A stretch of DNA of 64,000 nt from CAUZIB01 sp963663925 (GCA_965237405.1 OZ250139.1:1922001-1986000); one strand, 5' to 3'. Counted from the stretch's first letter, positions 33,134 to 44,090 are shown. Notes: generated by a model from the sequence alone, not told the origin. Program-made: numbers and translations.

Positions 33134-34206
33134 GGCGTTGGTGCGCGGAAACAAGTGTTCGTCGCGGCCCTGGCCATCGTGACGGCCGAAGGGGCATGAT
33201 CTCGACGTGAAGTCGAGAGTGCATCCCAGGTACACAACGAAATACCGCGTCGGAAACTGGCCGGCGTACGACCGAGCACTGGTCCAGCGCGGCGACGTCA
33301 CCCTGTGGTTGACGCCGGAAGCGATCGCCACGTGGGAGGCCGTGGGCGTCGGCAAGCGCGGAGGGCAGCTGCAGTACTCCGAGGTTGCCATCGAAACCGC
33401 GCTGACGCTCCGCCTGATTTTTCACCTGCCCCTTCGTCAGACGGAGGGCTTTCTGAGGTCGATCTTCGGGATGCTGTGCCTCGACCTGTCCGCGCCCGAT
33501 CACACGACTCTCTCACGGCGTGGTCAGCACCTCGACCTTGCACTTCGCCGCCTCCCCGCGGGCGCAGGCATACATCTCATCGTCGACAGTACCGGGCTCT
33601 CGACTGTGGGTGAAGGTGAATGGGCGGCCGTGAAACATGGCGGACGCGGGAGACGCGGCTGGAAGAAGCTTCATCTGGGCGTCGACGGATCGGGCGTGAT
33701 CGTCGCTCACGCCCTGACCGGCGGGCATGTTGACGACGCGACGACAGCCCTCGATCTGATCGACCAGGTCGAAGGCGACGTCTCCTGCCTCACGGCGGAC
33801 GCGGCCTACGACACGCGTGGCATCTACGAGGCTGCGGGTGCGCGTGGCGCGACGGTCGTCATTCCACCGACCAGGACAGCCACCGTGTCTGGACGGCGAC
33901 CACGATCGCCCGCGCGCGACCGCACGATCCGACAGGTGCAGCAGGCTGGACGGCGACAGTGGAAGAAGGACTCGGGCTACCATCAGCAGGCCCGTATGGA
34001 GAACGCCTTCTTCCGGTACAAGGTGATCATCGGGGAGAGCCTTCGAGCGCGCAGTCGGGCAGGGCAAGAGACGGAGGCCATCCTCGCATGTAACATCCTC
34101 AATCAGATGACTCAGCTTGGTAGGCCGGCGTCGTACGCTATCGGTCGTTAACGAGTCTGTGGGTCGGGGGCGTTGCGGGTCAGTTTTCGAACCGCGCAAC
34201 AACGCC
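33134..34206 (+). mobile_element. IS5-family element (third variant), complete
   Basis: Terminal repeats GGCGTTGGTGCGCGG at 33134 and CCGCGCAACAACGCC ending 34206 are inverted with one mismatch. It sits between the IS3 remnant and an IS110 fragment. Confidence 0.88.
33207..34151 (+). CDS. IS5-family transposase (third variant)
   Basis: 314 residues from GTG (VKSRVHPRYTTKYRVGNW). N-terminal block YSEVAIETALTLRLIFHLPL, then the DDE core: LIVDSTGLSTVGEGE (Asp), LTADAAYDTRGIYE (Asp) and QQARMENAFFRYKVIIGE (Glu). The frame and termini are intact, so it is probably mobile. It differs from type A (53554) by many substitutions, hence a separate lineage. Confidence 0.92.
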   Translation: MKSRVHPRYTTKYRVGNWPAYDRALVQRGDVTLWLTPEAIATWEAVGVGKRGGQLQYSEVAIETALTLRLIFHLPLRQTEGFLRSIFGMLCLDLSAPDHTTLSRRGQHLDLALRRLPAGAGIHLIVDSTGLSTVGEGEWAAVKHGGRGRRGWKKLHLGVDGSGVIVAHALTGGHVDDATTALDLIDQVEGDVSCLTADAAYDTRGIYEAAGARGATVVIPPTRTATVSGRRPRSPARDRTIRQVQQAGRRQWKKDSGYHQQARMENAFFRYKVIIGESLRARSRAGQETEAILACNILNQMTQLGRPASYAIGR

Positions 34207-34485
34207 CCGATTCACTTCGACGACACGATGCCCCGCGCGGCGGACCGCGCGGGCCAGGCTGGCGCCATCGCTGCCGGTGGCCTCGATGCCAAACGCCTTG
34301 ATCCGCCCGTGGGTGTCGGCCCACGTGATCAGCGCCCGATACCCGCCCGAGTCGGCGACGAAGGATTGATCGCCGAGGCGGATCCCTCGGGTGTCGATCG
34401 CCACCGCGACGTGGACATGCTTGTGGGTGTCAACGCCGACGATCACCGTCCGCGCATCAGGCGGCGTGGGTATGCGGGTGGTCAC
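34207..34485 (-). pseudogene. IS110 transposase, N-terminal fragment
   Basis: ARTVIVGVDTHKHVHVAVAI, then FGIEATGSDGASLARAVRRA and VVEVNRG, the first 90 or so residues (RuvC-like DEDD half) of the IS110 transposase at 44121-45206. Cut at 34207 by the IS5 element. Confidence 0.85.
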
Positions 34486-34874
34486 AGGTATACCTCCTCG
34501 GGTTGCGGCCCGAGCTGGCCCGGGTGGGCGGACAGGACTGTGACGGGCCGTGGGTGCAGCAGGCCCCTATGGGGTCACGGCCCATCCGGTCAGCTGGCCG
34601 CCGTACGAGTGGCCGGTGGGCGATGACCAACAGATCAGTAGCCAGGACCAAAGGTCAGTCAAGTTAAGGGTCAGGCCACCGCTCACCGGCACCCACCGGT
34701 GTCACGAAGCGACCCCGACAGGCAGGGGGATCATGCTCACAGTCAAGTTAACGAGCCTGGACCAGGATGAGGCGAACTAATCAGAGGATCAGGCCGCGGT
34801 CACCTCGGCCCACACGGTGAATGATCGTGCTCGCAGCATCCGATGATGAACCGACCTGCGCAGGTGCCGACCCC
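34486..34874 (-). repeat. IS110 upstream flank joined to an IS6 3' remnant
   Basis: 34486-34760 matches the 5' non-coding side of the IS110 copies (45207-45472), including two CAGTCAAGTTAA words. 34761-34874 matches the C-terminal coding end of the IS6 transposase at 45496-46194 in reverse (ending VHHRMLRAR.FTVWAEVTAA type). It repeats the IS6/IS110 junction seen at 46231. Confidence 0.75.
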
Positions 34875-36056
34875 GTAAGGTGCGATTAATGGGCCGACCA
34901 CTCATGCGGCCTCTCGATAGTAGAAACTGAGCAGTCCGCCGAGGCGCTCACGCCGCTGAACGTCGGCGTCCGCGCGTACCGGCGGATGCGGTCGTTGCAG
35001 GAGCTGGGTGTCGAGTCCCTGGTGGTTTCTCTCACGCTGGTAATGCTCGACGTACTCGTGGACGATGAGGCGCAAATGCCCCTCGCCGAGCGGGACGACA
35101 CGATAAAGGCACTCCTCTTTGATCGACCGGACGAACCGCTCGGCATAGGCGTTGAGATTCGGGCTCTTGGGCGGCAGCCGGATTGGCCCAACATCGCCAC
35201 TCGTCAGGATCTCGCCAAAGACCCGCGTGTCAAGGGGATCGCGGCCATGAATCAGTTGGCGCACGGTCCGCAGGAAGCCGTCGACTGGATCGGTCAGATT
35301 GCGGGCCATTGGTTCCATCCACCGGCCATCGGGCTGCGGGTGGATCCCGGCGATGTGCACACGGCGGGTCTTCAGCGCGATCACGAAGAAGACGAACTAC
35401 CGCCGAAGACCGGCCAGGGTGAGCACCTCGACCGTGAAGAGATCGGCGCCCGCCAGGCCTCCCCAGTGCGTCTGCAGGAACGTTTTCCACGGCGTGCGCT
35501 GGTTCCGCTCGGGAGCAGGGTCGAGCCCGTGGTCGTGCAAGATCCGCTTGACGGTGTTCCGGGCGATGGTGTGGCCGAGGTTGGCGAGCGCGCCGCGAAT
35601 CCGCGTGTCGCCCCACGTCGGATTCTCACCCGCCATCCGCACGACGAGTTCGGCCACCGCCCTGGGTGTCATCGGCCGTCCCCGACGTCGGCGGGCACGG
35701 CCATCGTACTGCTGGGCGATCAGACGCCGGTACCAGCGGAGAATCCTGTCAGGTGTGACGACGCCTGCCACCTGACTCAAGATCCGCCGGCCGAGTGTCT
35801 GGCCTCGCACCGCGAGTCGCCGGCACTGGGCGTCAGTCAGACGAAGCGGTCGAGGACCAAGATGCTCCCGGAGGACGGGATTCTCCTCCTGGAGATAGTC
35901 GATGAGATTTTCTTGGTGGCGATTCACCCAGCCAGCCAAGGCCAGCACGAGGAAGTGCAGCGCGTGGGGCATGGCCGAAGGCTACATGGCTCAGACACGG
36001 CCGTCACCCACGTTGTCTCGGGGATGCACTCGCCTCGACCGTTTTCTCGCACCATA
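34875..36056 (-). mobile_element. rve-type insertion sequence, copy with nonsense mutation
   Basis: Ends GTAAGGTGCGATTAATGGG (34875) and, leftward from 36056, GTATGGTGCGAGAAAACGG, an imperfect inverted pair. Related ends occur at 43664, 57304/58467 and 63447. Confidence 0.82.
34902..35972 (-). pseudogene. rve-type transposase with an in-frame TAG
   Basis: The N-terminal frame (HFLVLALAGWVNRHQENLID, GVVTPDRILRWYRRLIAQ, NPTWGDTRIRGALANLGH) ends at TAG 35397 in GLRR-stop-FVFFVIAL. The intact copy at 57331-58401 has GLQRYLVFFVIAL, so one Tyr codon became TAG. The remainder (PLDTRVFGEI, PPKSPNLNAYAERFVRSIKE with the Glu) continues in frame to 34902. Confidence 0.88.
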
Positions 36057-36208
36057 CGCGCTCGGTCGTTGGACAGCCCGGTTATGCCCAGGGCCGGGAC
36101 CACGTGCGCGCCCAGTTCGCTCCCCAGAGACCAGCCCTGCCCTTGCGCCGGACTCGGCACGCCTCCGAGCGCCACGACGAGCAGCCCCACGATTGCGGTC
36201 TTTTTCAC
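36057..36208 (-). pseudogene. Secreted protein, N-terminal fragment
   Basis: A GTG start with GGAGG ahead encodes a signal peptide (MKKTAIVGLLVVALGGVPSP, AQGQ) and GWSLGSELGAHVVPALGITG, then the gene is cut at 36056 by the insertion sequence. Too short to assign. Confidence 0.65.
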
Positions 36209-36312
36209 GATATATCCTCCCCAGTGTGCCTCAGACTGTCCTCAGACGAGATCGTGATGGCTTGGAGTTGCCCACCCCGATCTCAACGCGAGTTGCTCCA
36301 TTGCCGACCTCA

Positions 36313-39300
36313 CTACCGGCCGTCCTCATCTTCGCCCGGCCCCATGCCCTCCGGTGCACCATCTCCTTCCGGCAGGCCACCCCACTCATCAATTACTTCG
36401 TGCAGTTGTCGTACTCTCCCGTCTGGCAAAACGACGAGTTCCGAAGAGTCCTCCGCGGCTTCCCACCATTCCTCTTCGTCCTCTTCTGACCATTCGTCGT
36501 CTTCCCGCTCCTCATCGTCATCTTCTGCATCTTTTGCGCCGTGCATGGATTTAAACGCGACATCCGACGGTTCATCGGCGAAATATGCCGACGCCGGCGG
36601 CTGGGTGCGTTCCCACTGTTCGTAATCGATATTAGTCTCTTGATCGGCATCCGCAGTCTCATGCAAAACATGGCCATCAGACCACACCGCCGGTGGGATG
36701 CTACTTGTCGGCTTCGCACTCCGAGCCGGCACCGTCTGCGGCCCGCTCGCCGTGTGGGTGGCCTGTGCCCGCCCGTGTGTCGGCTCGCGCGGTTGGCGAC
36801 CGCCACCCGGGGTCCGGTTGGCCATGTCATCATCGAGATCGGCCAGTAGATCGACGCGGTTCATGGCGAGGCGCTTCGGATTCTGCACGTTCCACCACTG
36901 GCGCTCCGTCGGTCGCTCTCTCCACGCCAGAATCTCAGTCGCGCGACATCTCCTGCTATCGCGACGGTAGTCCTGGCAACCGAGGAACTGATGGCCGTCC
37001 CGGCGACGCGTCCACACCTTCATCGGCTTTGGCACCGTGCACCCACACAGAGGAACCTCCCAGCCGCAACGCCGGTTATGACACCGACTCAAGCCTTGGC
37101 TGTCACGAACCATGATGCCCTTCTCGCACCGATCGCAGGCACGTTCGCGGTGCCCGCAGAAACGCTCCTTGGCGTTCAGTCCGCGGAAGCTCGTACAGCT
37201 CACAGGGCGGTCGGAGTCGGAGAGGCGCTCCTTGAAGACCAGCGTCTCGCCCTGCGTGCCACGGCTCCCACAGGTAGGACATGGCTCGTTCGGCCGAAGG
37301 GGCTCGAGAAGATCGATGAGCTCCTCCTCGCTGACGTCGTACTCGCGGTACTCGTTGCGCCAGAGGCTGTGGCCCCATAGGGACTTCTCTTCTCCCGCAG
37401 GTGTCAGGAGCAGGTAGGTCTTCCGGCGAGCTCTGGTGAGTGCCACGTAGCCGATCCGGTGCTCCTCTTCATCCTGAACGATGCGGCCCCGAACAGGAAG
37501 CAGCGCTTCGTCAAGTGCCTTGGCCGACGCCTGCTCACGAGTCGTTCCCGGCCCGGCGTCCAGGACAATCACGTAGTCCGCCTCAGCCCCCTTCGCACCA
37601 TGGATAGTCAAGAACTCGATGTCCACGCCTGCAACCGCCGCAGCCGCGCATACCTGCGCATGGCTAAAGCCTTCCTGCTTGCTGGCTCCCTTCAGAGCAT
37701 GGTGCCAACGCTGATCGCGAGATTTCCCCCACAGAAAGTCTGGAAGGCGGGTCAGATCCTTCTCCCAATCCTGAAAGATGTCTTGGGCTCGCTGTTCCGC
37801 GCTCTTCGAGCGATCGACCAGACCGGCGTTCTGGCGGCATAGCACAAGCACAGAGCCGCGCTGCCTGTTGCCAGCCCGGGCGCGGGATTCCTCGATGCGC
37901 TTTAAGACGCAGAGGATCCCGGCCGTTGCGCCTTCCGCCCTGGCGGCGCGCTCTTCACCACCCAGGAAGGCGATCCCTTCGGCAGTCGGACGGCAGGAGC
38001 CGAGGCTGACCCCACTTGGCCAGCGCTCGTCACGAAAGCCCTGGGGATTGGCCGTGACCGCCCGGTCTCTCGCCCCGGTGAGACGGAGGACGTACGCCCT
38101 GGCCGTCTGCGCGATCGGATCTCCGTGCCGGTAGGTCTGCTCGAGGTCGATCCGACTCGTGTAAGCAGTCTGAGGATCTTCCTCCATCCCGCCACGTTCA
38201 GATAGGAGGAGTCTCCCCCCTGGAATCCGAAGATGGCCTGCCACGCATCGCCCACAGCTGTGAACAGAGCCCGACGTTGCGGAACGCCGCGTCGCAGGGG
38301 GCCGGTCAAGGCTTCGACAAAGTCCGCCTGCGCTGGGTTCACGTCCTGGGCCTCGTCCAAGAGGACCACCCGCCACGGGGCTGCGGCCTCGGGCTTCTCC
38401 AGCAACCCGCTGGCGCGAAGAATGATTCCTTCGAAGTCCTCCGTTCCCGTGTCCTCGAGGTACTGCTCCCAGCGGGCCATCACAGGGCGGGAGAGCATCT
38501 CAAGAGCAACCGCCGCGTCGCGTCCGTCGCGAGTGAGACCGGGCGGCCTCCTGCGCCGCATCCTCCTCGAGCGCTGGCGCCACGCACGGATCCAGGCATC
38601 GATCTCCTTCGTAATCCGGCGGGGTCCTGCGCGGTCGCGCATGAGGAGCGAACGAAGCTCTTGCTCGATCGTCGATGGGGAAGGCGCCGCGATCGGAGCT
38701 CGCCGGCGTTCGTTCAGCCGGGACACCAGGAGCGCTGGGAAGCTCTCTCCTCGTTCGCGCGCAACTTCAATATCGCCATAGGTGGTCTCGACGTACCGAA
38801 GCCTCATGGCCTTGAACAGACGCCGTTTCCATTCGCGTTCCCTGTTGTAGCGACGGTGAGCATCGGGATCGCGGGCCAGGTACTCGCTGGGTAAATTGTC
38901 CTCGCGATCATGCGAGTAATGCTCAAGCCAGATCCCGGCCTCGGGTGGGGGATTCACCTCGTCGGGATCATCTGGAATGAAGAAATCCGGGCGATAACGG
39001 CTGTGCTGGCGATTCTTGAGGTGCTCGGGGACGTCGAGCTCTTTCTCGTACTGGTAAGAGAGCCCGCAAGCGTACAAGGTGAGGGCGATTCGAGCCTCTC
39101 CCATCGACCTGACTGGCGTATCGCGGGGAGGAACCAGAAAGAGCGGAGCGGAGTTGCGTGGAACCTCATGCCGACGAAAGGCCTCGCCGCGCTCGTACAG
39201 CTCAAAGAGAAGCTCTGGGTTCTCGGCCAGCGCCTCGTCCAGCCAGCGCCGAAATGGCAGTCAGCCGTCGAGTCTGCTGCCCATCTTTGGCGAGATCTGA

Positions 39301-39897
39301 GACCGTGCACTCCAAGCCGTGGGCCACGATGACCTGCTTCGCAATTCCATGGATGGTCTTGACCGTGACTCCGGCGACGTCACGCAGACGATCGCGCACC
39401 ACGTTCGTCGCATCCTTCGTGAAGGTGATCACGGCGACATGCTCAGGTCGAGCCACTCGTTGACGCACGACGTGGCGGACCTTCTCCTCGATGACGCGCG
39501 TCTTACCCGAGCCGGCACCAGCGCTCACGAACACACGGTCATCAAGATTGACGACTGCATGGCGCTGCGCGTCATTCAGAGCCGCCAGGGCAGGACGCGA
39601 TTCCAGTCGCGTGCGGAAACGATGATTGTGGGCCAGCCGCCGGGACCTCGTGAGGCAGCGACTAGCACGCCATAGACGAACGTACGCCCGCGGCTGACGC
39701 CAGATCCACGACCACTGAGAGAGAGAGTCACGACAGAGCTTGAACGCGGTCTCGAGGGTGGACTGGCGAATCCAAAACGTGGCAAGCCGCTCGCCGGGCA
39801 GAGCCGGCAGGTGGTTCCGGAGTTGGTGAAGCGCCTTCGCCGGCGAGACCGGCTTCAGCCGATCAAAGCACGCGGTCTGGCGCGTGGCGGCACTCAC
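36313..39897 (-). pseudogene. UvrD/helicase IV-like SF1 helicase with C-terminal zinc ribbons, two frameshifts
   Basis: Three frames join into one gene of about 1190 codons. Frame 1 (39202-39897): DDRVFVSAGAGSGKTRVIEE (Walker A), VAVITFTKDATNVVRDRL, VKTIHGIAK. A shift near 39260 leads to frame 2: SMGEARIALTLYACGLSYQY, RYRPDFFIPDDPDE, VVLLDEAQDVNPAQ (motif II), GDAWQAIFGFQGGDSS (III). A second shift near 38200 leads to frame 3: RIDLEQTYRHGDPIAQTARA (IV), FLTIHGAKGAEADYVIVLDA (V), YVALTRARRKTYLLL (VI), then several Cys4 clusters (CPTCGSRG, ACDRCEKGIM, CGCTVPKPMKVW) like topoisomerase zinc ribbons and a very acidic tail. Everything needed for activity is encoded, but not in one frame. Confidence 0.85.
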
Positions 39898-40065
39898 CGG
39901 AGGATCTTCCTGCGACTAGGCGGAAAGTAAGCAGTCGCTCGGCCGCTGGCGCTCGCGCACGGTTGACGCGCGGCCGACCGGCCTGACGACATCCAGAGGC
40001 GCCGTATCTGCATGGTCTTTCTGGCAGCGTCTCCCACAGACACTACGTAACCGGGATTTCCGATG

Positions 40066-40180
40066 GTTGTGTTGCATCTGTAGCCGACAGCGGCTGGTAG
40101 CCTGAAGAGATCATGGTAAGGCAATCCGACCGGCGATTGTCAAATGGCGACAAACGGAGCCCGAGCTGATTCGGTGCGCC
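40066..40180 (+). repeat. IS6-like (type B) left-end remnant
   Basis: GTTGTGTTGCAT, the leader, and a damaged start of the transposase (IRPAIVKWRQTEPELIRCA type) match 20363-20460. It stops near 40180. Confidence 0.75.
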
Positions 40181-40278
40181 CGATCACCATGAGAGACGGG
40201 GCCTACTAGCCCCTCGGGATCTGTTCGCTGACTGAGGCGGTCTGCCACGCTTCGTACCCACCGTCCAAACTGTAGGTA

Positions 40279-40444
40279 TCAGCGAATCCGTTCTGGGAGT
40301 CGATCCTTCCAGACGATCCAATTACGCCAGGTCTCGGGAATGCCGGTCAGGCCGTAGAGCGCACCGGCGAGTTGTCCGGTCACCGCCGCGACCGTATCGG
40401 CATCGTTGGCCAAGTTGGCCGCGAGCAACACGGCAGCGCGGAAG
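40279..40444 (-). pseudogene. ADP-ribosylglycohydrolase, C-terminal fragment
   Basis: Leftward frame AAVLLAANLANDADTVAAVT, GQLAGALYGLTGIPETWRNW. The NDADTVAAVTGQLAGALYG segment is the metal-binding signature near the end of the DraG/ADP-ribosyl-Arg hydrolase family. The body of the gene has been removed by the IS5 insertion at 40445. Confidence 0.8.
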
Positions 40445-41529
40445 GACGTTGTTGCACGAATCGTGACTGGCCCGCACGATGCCCACCGACAGGATCCTCC
40501 CTACCTGTCGAGGCGATACGACACTGGTCGGCCGAGGGCGGTCATCCGATTGAGGATCGCACAGCCGAGGACGACCTCACTCCCCTGCCCGGCTGGGCTC
40601 CGGGCCCGGAGGCCATCTCCGATAATGGACTTGTATCGGAAGAACGTGTTCTCCACCCGACCCTGACGATGGTACCCTGACACCTGCTTCCAGCGGCGCC
40701 GGCCGAGCGTCTTCACCAACATGATCGTCCGATCCCGCGCGGGCGACCGCGGGCCGTGACCAGAGACGGTCGCCGTCCTGGCCGGTGGGATGACGACCGT
40801 CGCACCCCGCGCCGTCGCCGTTTCGTAGACGGCGACCGTGTCATAGGCGGCGTCAGCGGTGACGCGTACGAGAGGGCCCTCGACCGCAGTGAGCAGATCC
40901 ACGGCGGTGGTCGCATCGTCACCCGTCTTCTCGGTTAGCGTGTGGACACGGATCACACCTGACTGATCGACGCCACGGTGGAGCTTCCGCCAGCCACGCC
41001 GGCCGCAACCACCGTGTGTCGCGGCCGCCCACTCCCCTGCCCCGACGATGGACAGACCCGTACTGTCACGCACGAGATGAAGGCTCTCGCCGGGCGGGAC
41101 CGGCCGCAGACGGCGCCGCAGATGCTGACTGCGCCGAGAGAGCGGCGTCTAGTCGGGAACGGAGAGGTCGAGACGCATGATCCCGAACAGCGCGTGCAGG
41201 AACCCTTCGGCCTGGCGCAGCGGGAGATGGGAGATGAGCCGCAGGGTCAGAGCGGTCTCGATGGCGAGATCCGAGTCGCGCCGCTGCCCACCCCGCCGGC
41301 CGCTCCGCCTGGCCGTCCAGGCAGCGATCGCTTCCGAGGACACCCACACCGTCACATCGCCGCGGCGAACGAGGGCCTGGTTATAGGCCGGCCAGTTCGC
41401 CACGCGATATTTCGTCTTATACGTGGGATGGACCTTCGACTGCATCCCGGTAGTGTGGCTCCTGCGGAGGGTCACGAGAAGTGCGGGCCACGCCGCCCCA
41501 CCCACAGTGGTTCTTCATGCAACAACTCC
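40445..41529 (-). mobile_element. IS5-family element (type B, copy 1)
   Basis: Ends ACGTTGTTGCACGAA (left) and TTCATGCAACAACTCC (right). It splits an ADP-ribosylglycohydrolase gene (left) from a secreted-protein gene (right), which are unrelated, so a deletion accompanied its arrival. Confidence 0.85.
40501..41445 (-). pseudogene. IS5-family transposase (type B) with an in-frame TAG
   Basis: MQSKVHPTYKTKYRVANWPA, DLAIETALTLRLISHLPLRQ and FGIMRLDLSVPD are followed by TAG at 41149-41151; the copy at 47618-48025 has TAT (Tyr) there. The rest (TPLSRRSQHLRRR, VTADAAYDTVAVYE, GRVENTFFRYKSIIGD) is in frame to 40501. A one-base nonsense change is the only visible defect. Confidence 0.9.
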
Positions 41530-42471
41530 ATGGGCTACCGCCACCTGCCCACGCTCCGTGCCGCGCTGAAGCGAGAACTGAAGATCGACACGACGCATGG
41601 GCACGGACGCCGTCCACGGGGCCGTCCAGATGGTGGGGTCGTCCACCGTGAACTCATACTCGAGCGTGTCGGGGTCAACCCTCGTGAACCGCTCCACCAG
41701 CCGCAGGTCCTTTGTGGAGCCAATGGCACCCATCGGGTTGGACGTCGTCCAGCGCCGCTCATCGAGGAAATTCGCCGACTCGACCACAAGGGTGTCTCCC
41801 TCCCAGTAACCCCGCGCATTCCCCGACCACTGGAGGAGGGCGTCTCCAAGGCGGGGTCGCCCGTCCAGCGGGACCACCCGAACGGTGTGCACCATTTCCG
41901 TGAGCAGCACGACGTGGTCGGAGGTCTGCAGGAGCAGCAGATTCTGGTTGTAGGCGGCCGGGACGATCGGGGGGCCGGCGTTCAATCCCAGGATGCAGCG
42001 GTCGCCGGCATCCAGGTCCAGATAGGAATCGAACGGGTACTCCCGCTCGGCCCGCTGCCGTCCAGTTGCGGTTAAGGCCGGGAGCCGTCCGTTCGAGGGA
42101 TCGATGATCAGCGACGTGCGCCGAGTGCCCACCGCACGGGTACCAGTATCGAGCCAGAAGTTGTTGTAGAACCCCGGTGTCCCGTCGCCCCGGCGGTCTA
42201 CGTTGCCGCCCGTGGATGTGCGCTCCGCCCCGCGATTCAGGAGGCGCAGATTTCGATCGACCACGTCGCTCTCAAGGGTGGCGGCCTCTTCGGTGGTCAG
42301 AAACGCCCGGTCGCCCAGCCCGTCGGGTCGTTCGAGAGGGGTGATCGTGCGGAAGTCCCAGAGGCCCTGCAGATCGGGGTGTCCCCAGGGTGTGCGATGA
42401 GTGTCGGTTGATTGGGCCACCGACAGGGCCGGCAACGCGAGCAGCAGGACACCGAGGGTTGCACGTCTCAT
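41530..42471 (-). pseudogene. Acidobacterial-type secreted protein, 3' end lost to IS5
   Basis: About 310 residues from ATG 42471 (GAGG upstream; signal peptide MRRATLGVLLLALPALSVAQ). Sequence WGHPDLQGLWDFRTITPLER, PGFYNNFWLDTGTRAVGTRR, SLIIDPSNGRLPALT and WEGDTLVVESANFLDERRWT is of a type commonly seen as a conserved secreted protein in Vicinamibacteria and relatives, function unknown. The usual C-terminal end after APWTASVPMRR is replaced by insertion-sequence sequence at 41529. Confidence 0.75.
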
Positions 42472-42571
42472 CGCCACACCTCTATCGACGGGTCAACGGA
42501 CGGGCCACCGTGTCGCGATTATATGGCTCCCTCGTGCGCCTGACACCAGGGCCTGCGATTGCGCAGTCGGG

Positions 42572-42988
42572 TCAGAAGCGAAACAGCCGCGTGACCTTCA
42601 CGACGAAGGCGCGGTTCTCGAGCATCGGCGTGCCCCGCAGCGATGTGTCGCGCTGGTCGTTGTAGATCACGAAGAGCTCGCTGCCCGGCTGATACTCCCA
42701 CCGCATCCGCAGATTCATGCTGAGCGAGTCGCTGCCGGAGTTGTATTGCCGCAGGCCGCCGAAGAACATGCGAGGCGTGACGGTGTAGGTGACCCGGCTT
42801 GTGATCAGCGTCGCGGTGAACCGCCCCTCGGGGAGCTCGATGCGGTTGATCGAGATGCCTGGCTCGACCGAAAGCTTTGGCGTGATCGCGATACGGCCTT
42901 GCCGCCAGCCGACCGCCGTGATGTCGCCATTGAAGAAGCCGCCCCGTTGGAGCGAGACCGAGCCGGAGACGCGTCGTTGCTGTCCCAT
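42572..42988 (-). pseudogene. DUF5916-type outer-membrane protein, C-terminal fragment
   Basis: 138 residues with amphipathic barrel strands: QRRVSGSVSLQRGGFFNGDI, EPGISINRIELPEGRFTATL, VTYTVTPRMFFGGLRQYNSG, WEYQPGSELFVIYNDQRDTS and the terminal RAFVVKVTRLFRF. This is the end of the large DUF5916 (carbohydrate-binding plus barrel) proteins of acidobacteria. The N-terminal several hundred residues are missing. The break is at about 42990, next to an unrelated zinc-ribbon gene. Confidence 0.72.
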
Positions 42989-43004
42989 CGGTTCCGGTCG
43001 GCGG

Positions 43005-43205
43005 CTACGACTTCCGCGACTTCTTCGCGTCGTACTCCATCGGTCGGGAAGCCAGAAACGACAGGTGCCCGCATGTGGTGCACTGCCATGCAGCTTCGTA
43101 TCTCCGCGGGATTGCGTACGGCACGCGCTGAGCGTTTGGAGTGAAAACCATCGACGGGTTCCCGCATTGGGGACACGGGTCTGGCCTGATGTCCCCGTCA
43201 GACAT
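43005..43205 (-). CDS. Small zinc-ribbon protein
   Basis: 66 residues from ATG 43205. Two CxxC knuckles: DPCPQCGNPSMVF and WQCTTCGHLSFLAS, separated by a basic/aromatic loop (TPNAQRVPYAIPRRYEAA), with a Lys-rich end. A stand-alone zinc ribbon of unknown role. An upstream in-frame ATG (43262) is less likely. Confidence 0.65.
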   Translation of the reverse strand: MSDGDIRPDPCPQCGNPSMVFTPNAQRVPYAIPRRYEAAWQCTTCGHLSFLASRPMEYDAKKSRKS

Positions 43206-43437
43206 TTCGCGCTCGTGCCCTGCGTCGGCGATCGGCCGCGAGGCGCTGAGGTACCGAACCATCGTCGCCCAACGTGCCGATCATGACGCCGTGCGAGGCA
43301 TGTTACGCGGCGCGCTGAGGCGACGTCAACGCGCCCAAAGGAACGGTGCCTTTCCGATGGCGAAGACCCAGGCGCAGCAGCCCAAGCTCAATATGCGCAT
43401 GCTACCCTCCGACGAGAGCACCAGAGGGGGAACTCAA

Positions 43438-43566
43438 ATGGCGAATGAGCCACCGTGCAGCAGATGCGGACACCTCATGGAAGACGTTCGCTTCGAGACC
43501 GAGCAGGCGCGCGAAACCAGAATGCGGCGCGGAAAAGACGGTGGCCGAGACCGCCCACGACGGTGA
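43438..43566 (+). CDS. Possible 42-residue CxxC protein
   Basis: ATG with a strong GAGGGGG ribosome site encodes MANEPPCSRCGHLMEDVRFE and a basic tail. The single CxxC could be half of a zinc knuckle whose remainder was lost to the rve remnant at 43664. Weak evidence. Confidence 0.35.
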   Translation: MANEPPCSRCGHLMEDVRFETEQARETRMRRGKDGGRDRPRR

Positions 43567-43663
43567 GGTTGAGTCCTGGGAGAACGAAGGGGGAAGTGCG
43601 TGGGGCAAGGACGAAGGCCCATGGGAAGGATAGAAGCCACGGAAGGTGGACCACATCGACCGC

Positions 43664-43832
43664 GTATGGTGCGAAAAAGCGGCCGAGGCTAGGTCGGTGC
43701 TGGTCGAGTCTCCCAAGTAGTCTCAGGCTATGCCGCCTGCGCTGCACTTTCTCGTACTCACCGTCGCTGCCTGGGTGAACCGCCCCCAAGACGATCAGAT
43801 TGCATATCTCCGAGAAGAGCATCGGGACCTCC
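43664..43832 (+). repeat. rve insertion-sequence 5' remnant
   Basis: GTATGGTGCGAAAAAGCGGC terminus, then MPPALHFLVLTVAAWVNRPQ, DDQIAYLREEHRDLR, the start of the transposase. Cut near 43832. Confidence 0.8.
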
Positions 43833-44090
43833 GGGCCTCCTGGCCTGGAGGCTCGGTCGGGCCCGGCGTGTCCGTGTTCGGCCGCGTCGGCCCGCCCAGT
43901 TGCCACGTGTGCCACGATCGCTGCCCGGCCCGTACGGTGGACTGGACGCGACCTGCGGCGCACAGACAGGCGGTGTCCGGCCCCCGCCTCCCGGCTCGCG
44001 GGCGTACCGCGCGCCCTTACGCGGTGGTGCGTCGCACGAGGCGGAGGGGTGATGCGATGCGCGGGGCGGCGGGACCGGCCGTGTGGGGGT
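43833..44090 (-). pseudogene. Integrase C-terminal tail and its downstream flank
   Basis: About 43925-44090 matches the last 30-40 codons (SPLRLVRR.TA type) and flank of the integrase fragments at 22853 and 57010. No active-site residues remain. It is cut at 44091 by IS110. Confidence 0.6.

Noticed and set aside
34986..36257. A 423-residue rightward open frame.
   Set aside because: Antisense to the rve transposase and the secreted-protein start. Composition is typical of a shadow frame and no motif is present.
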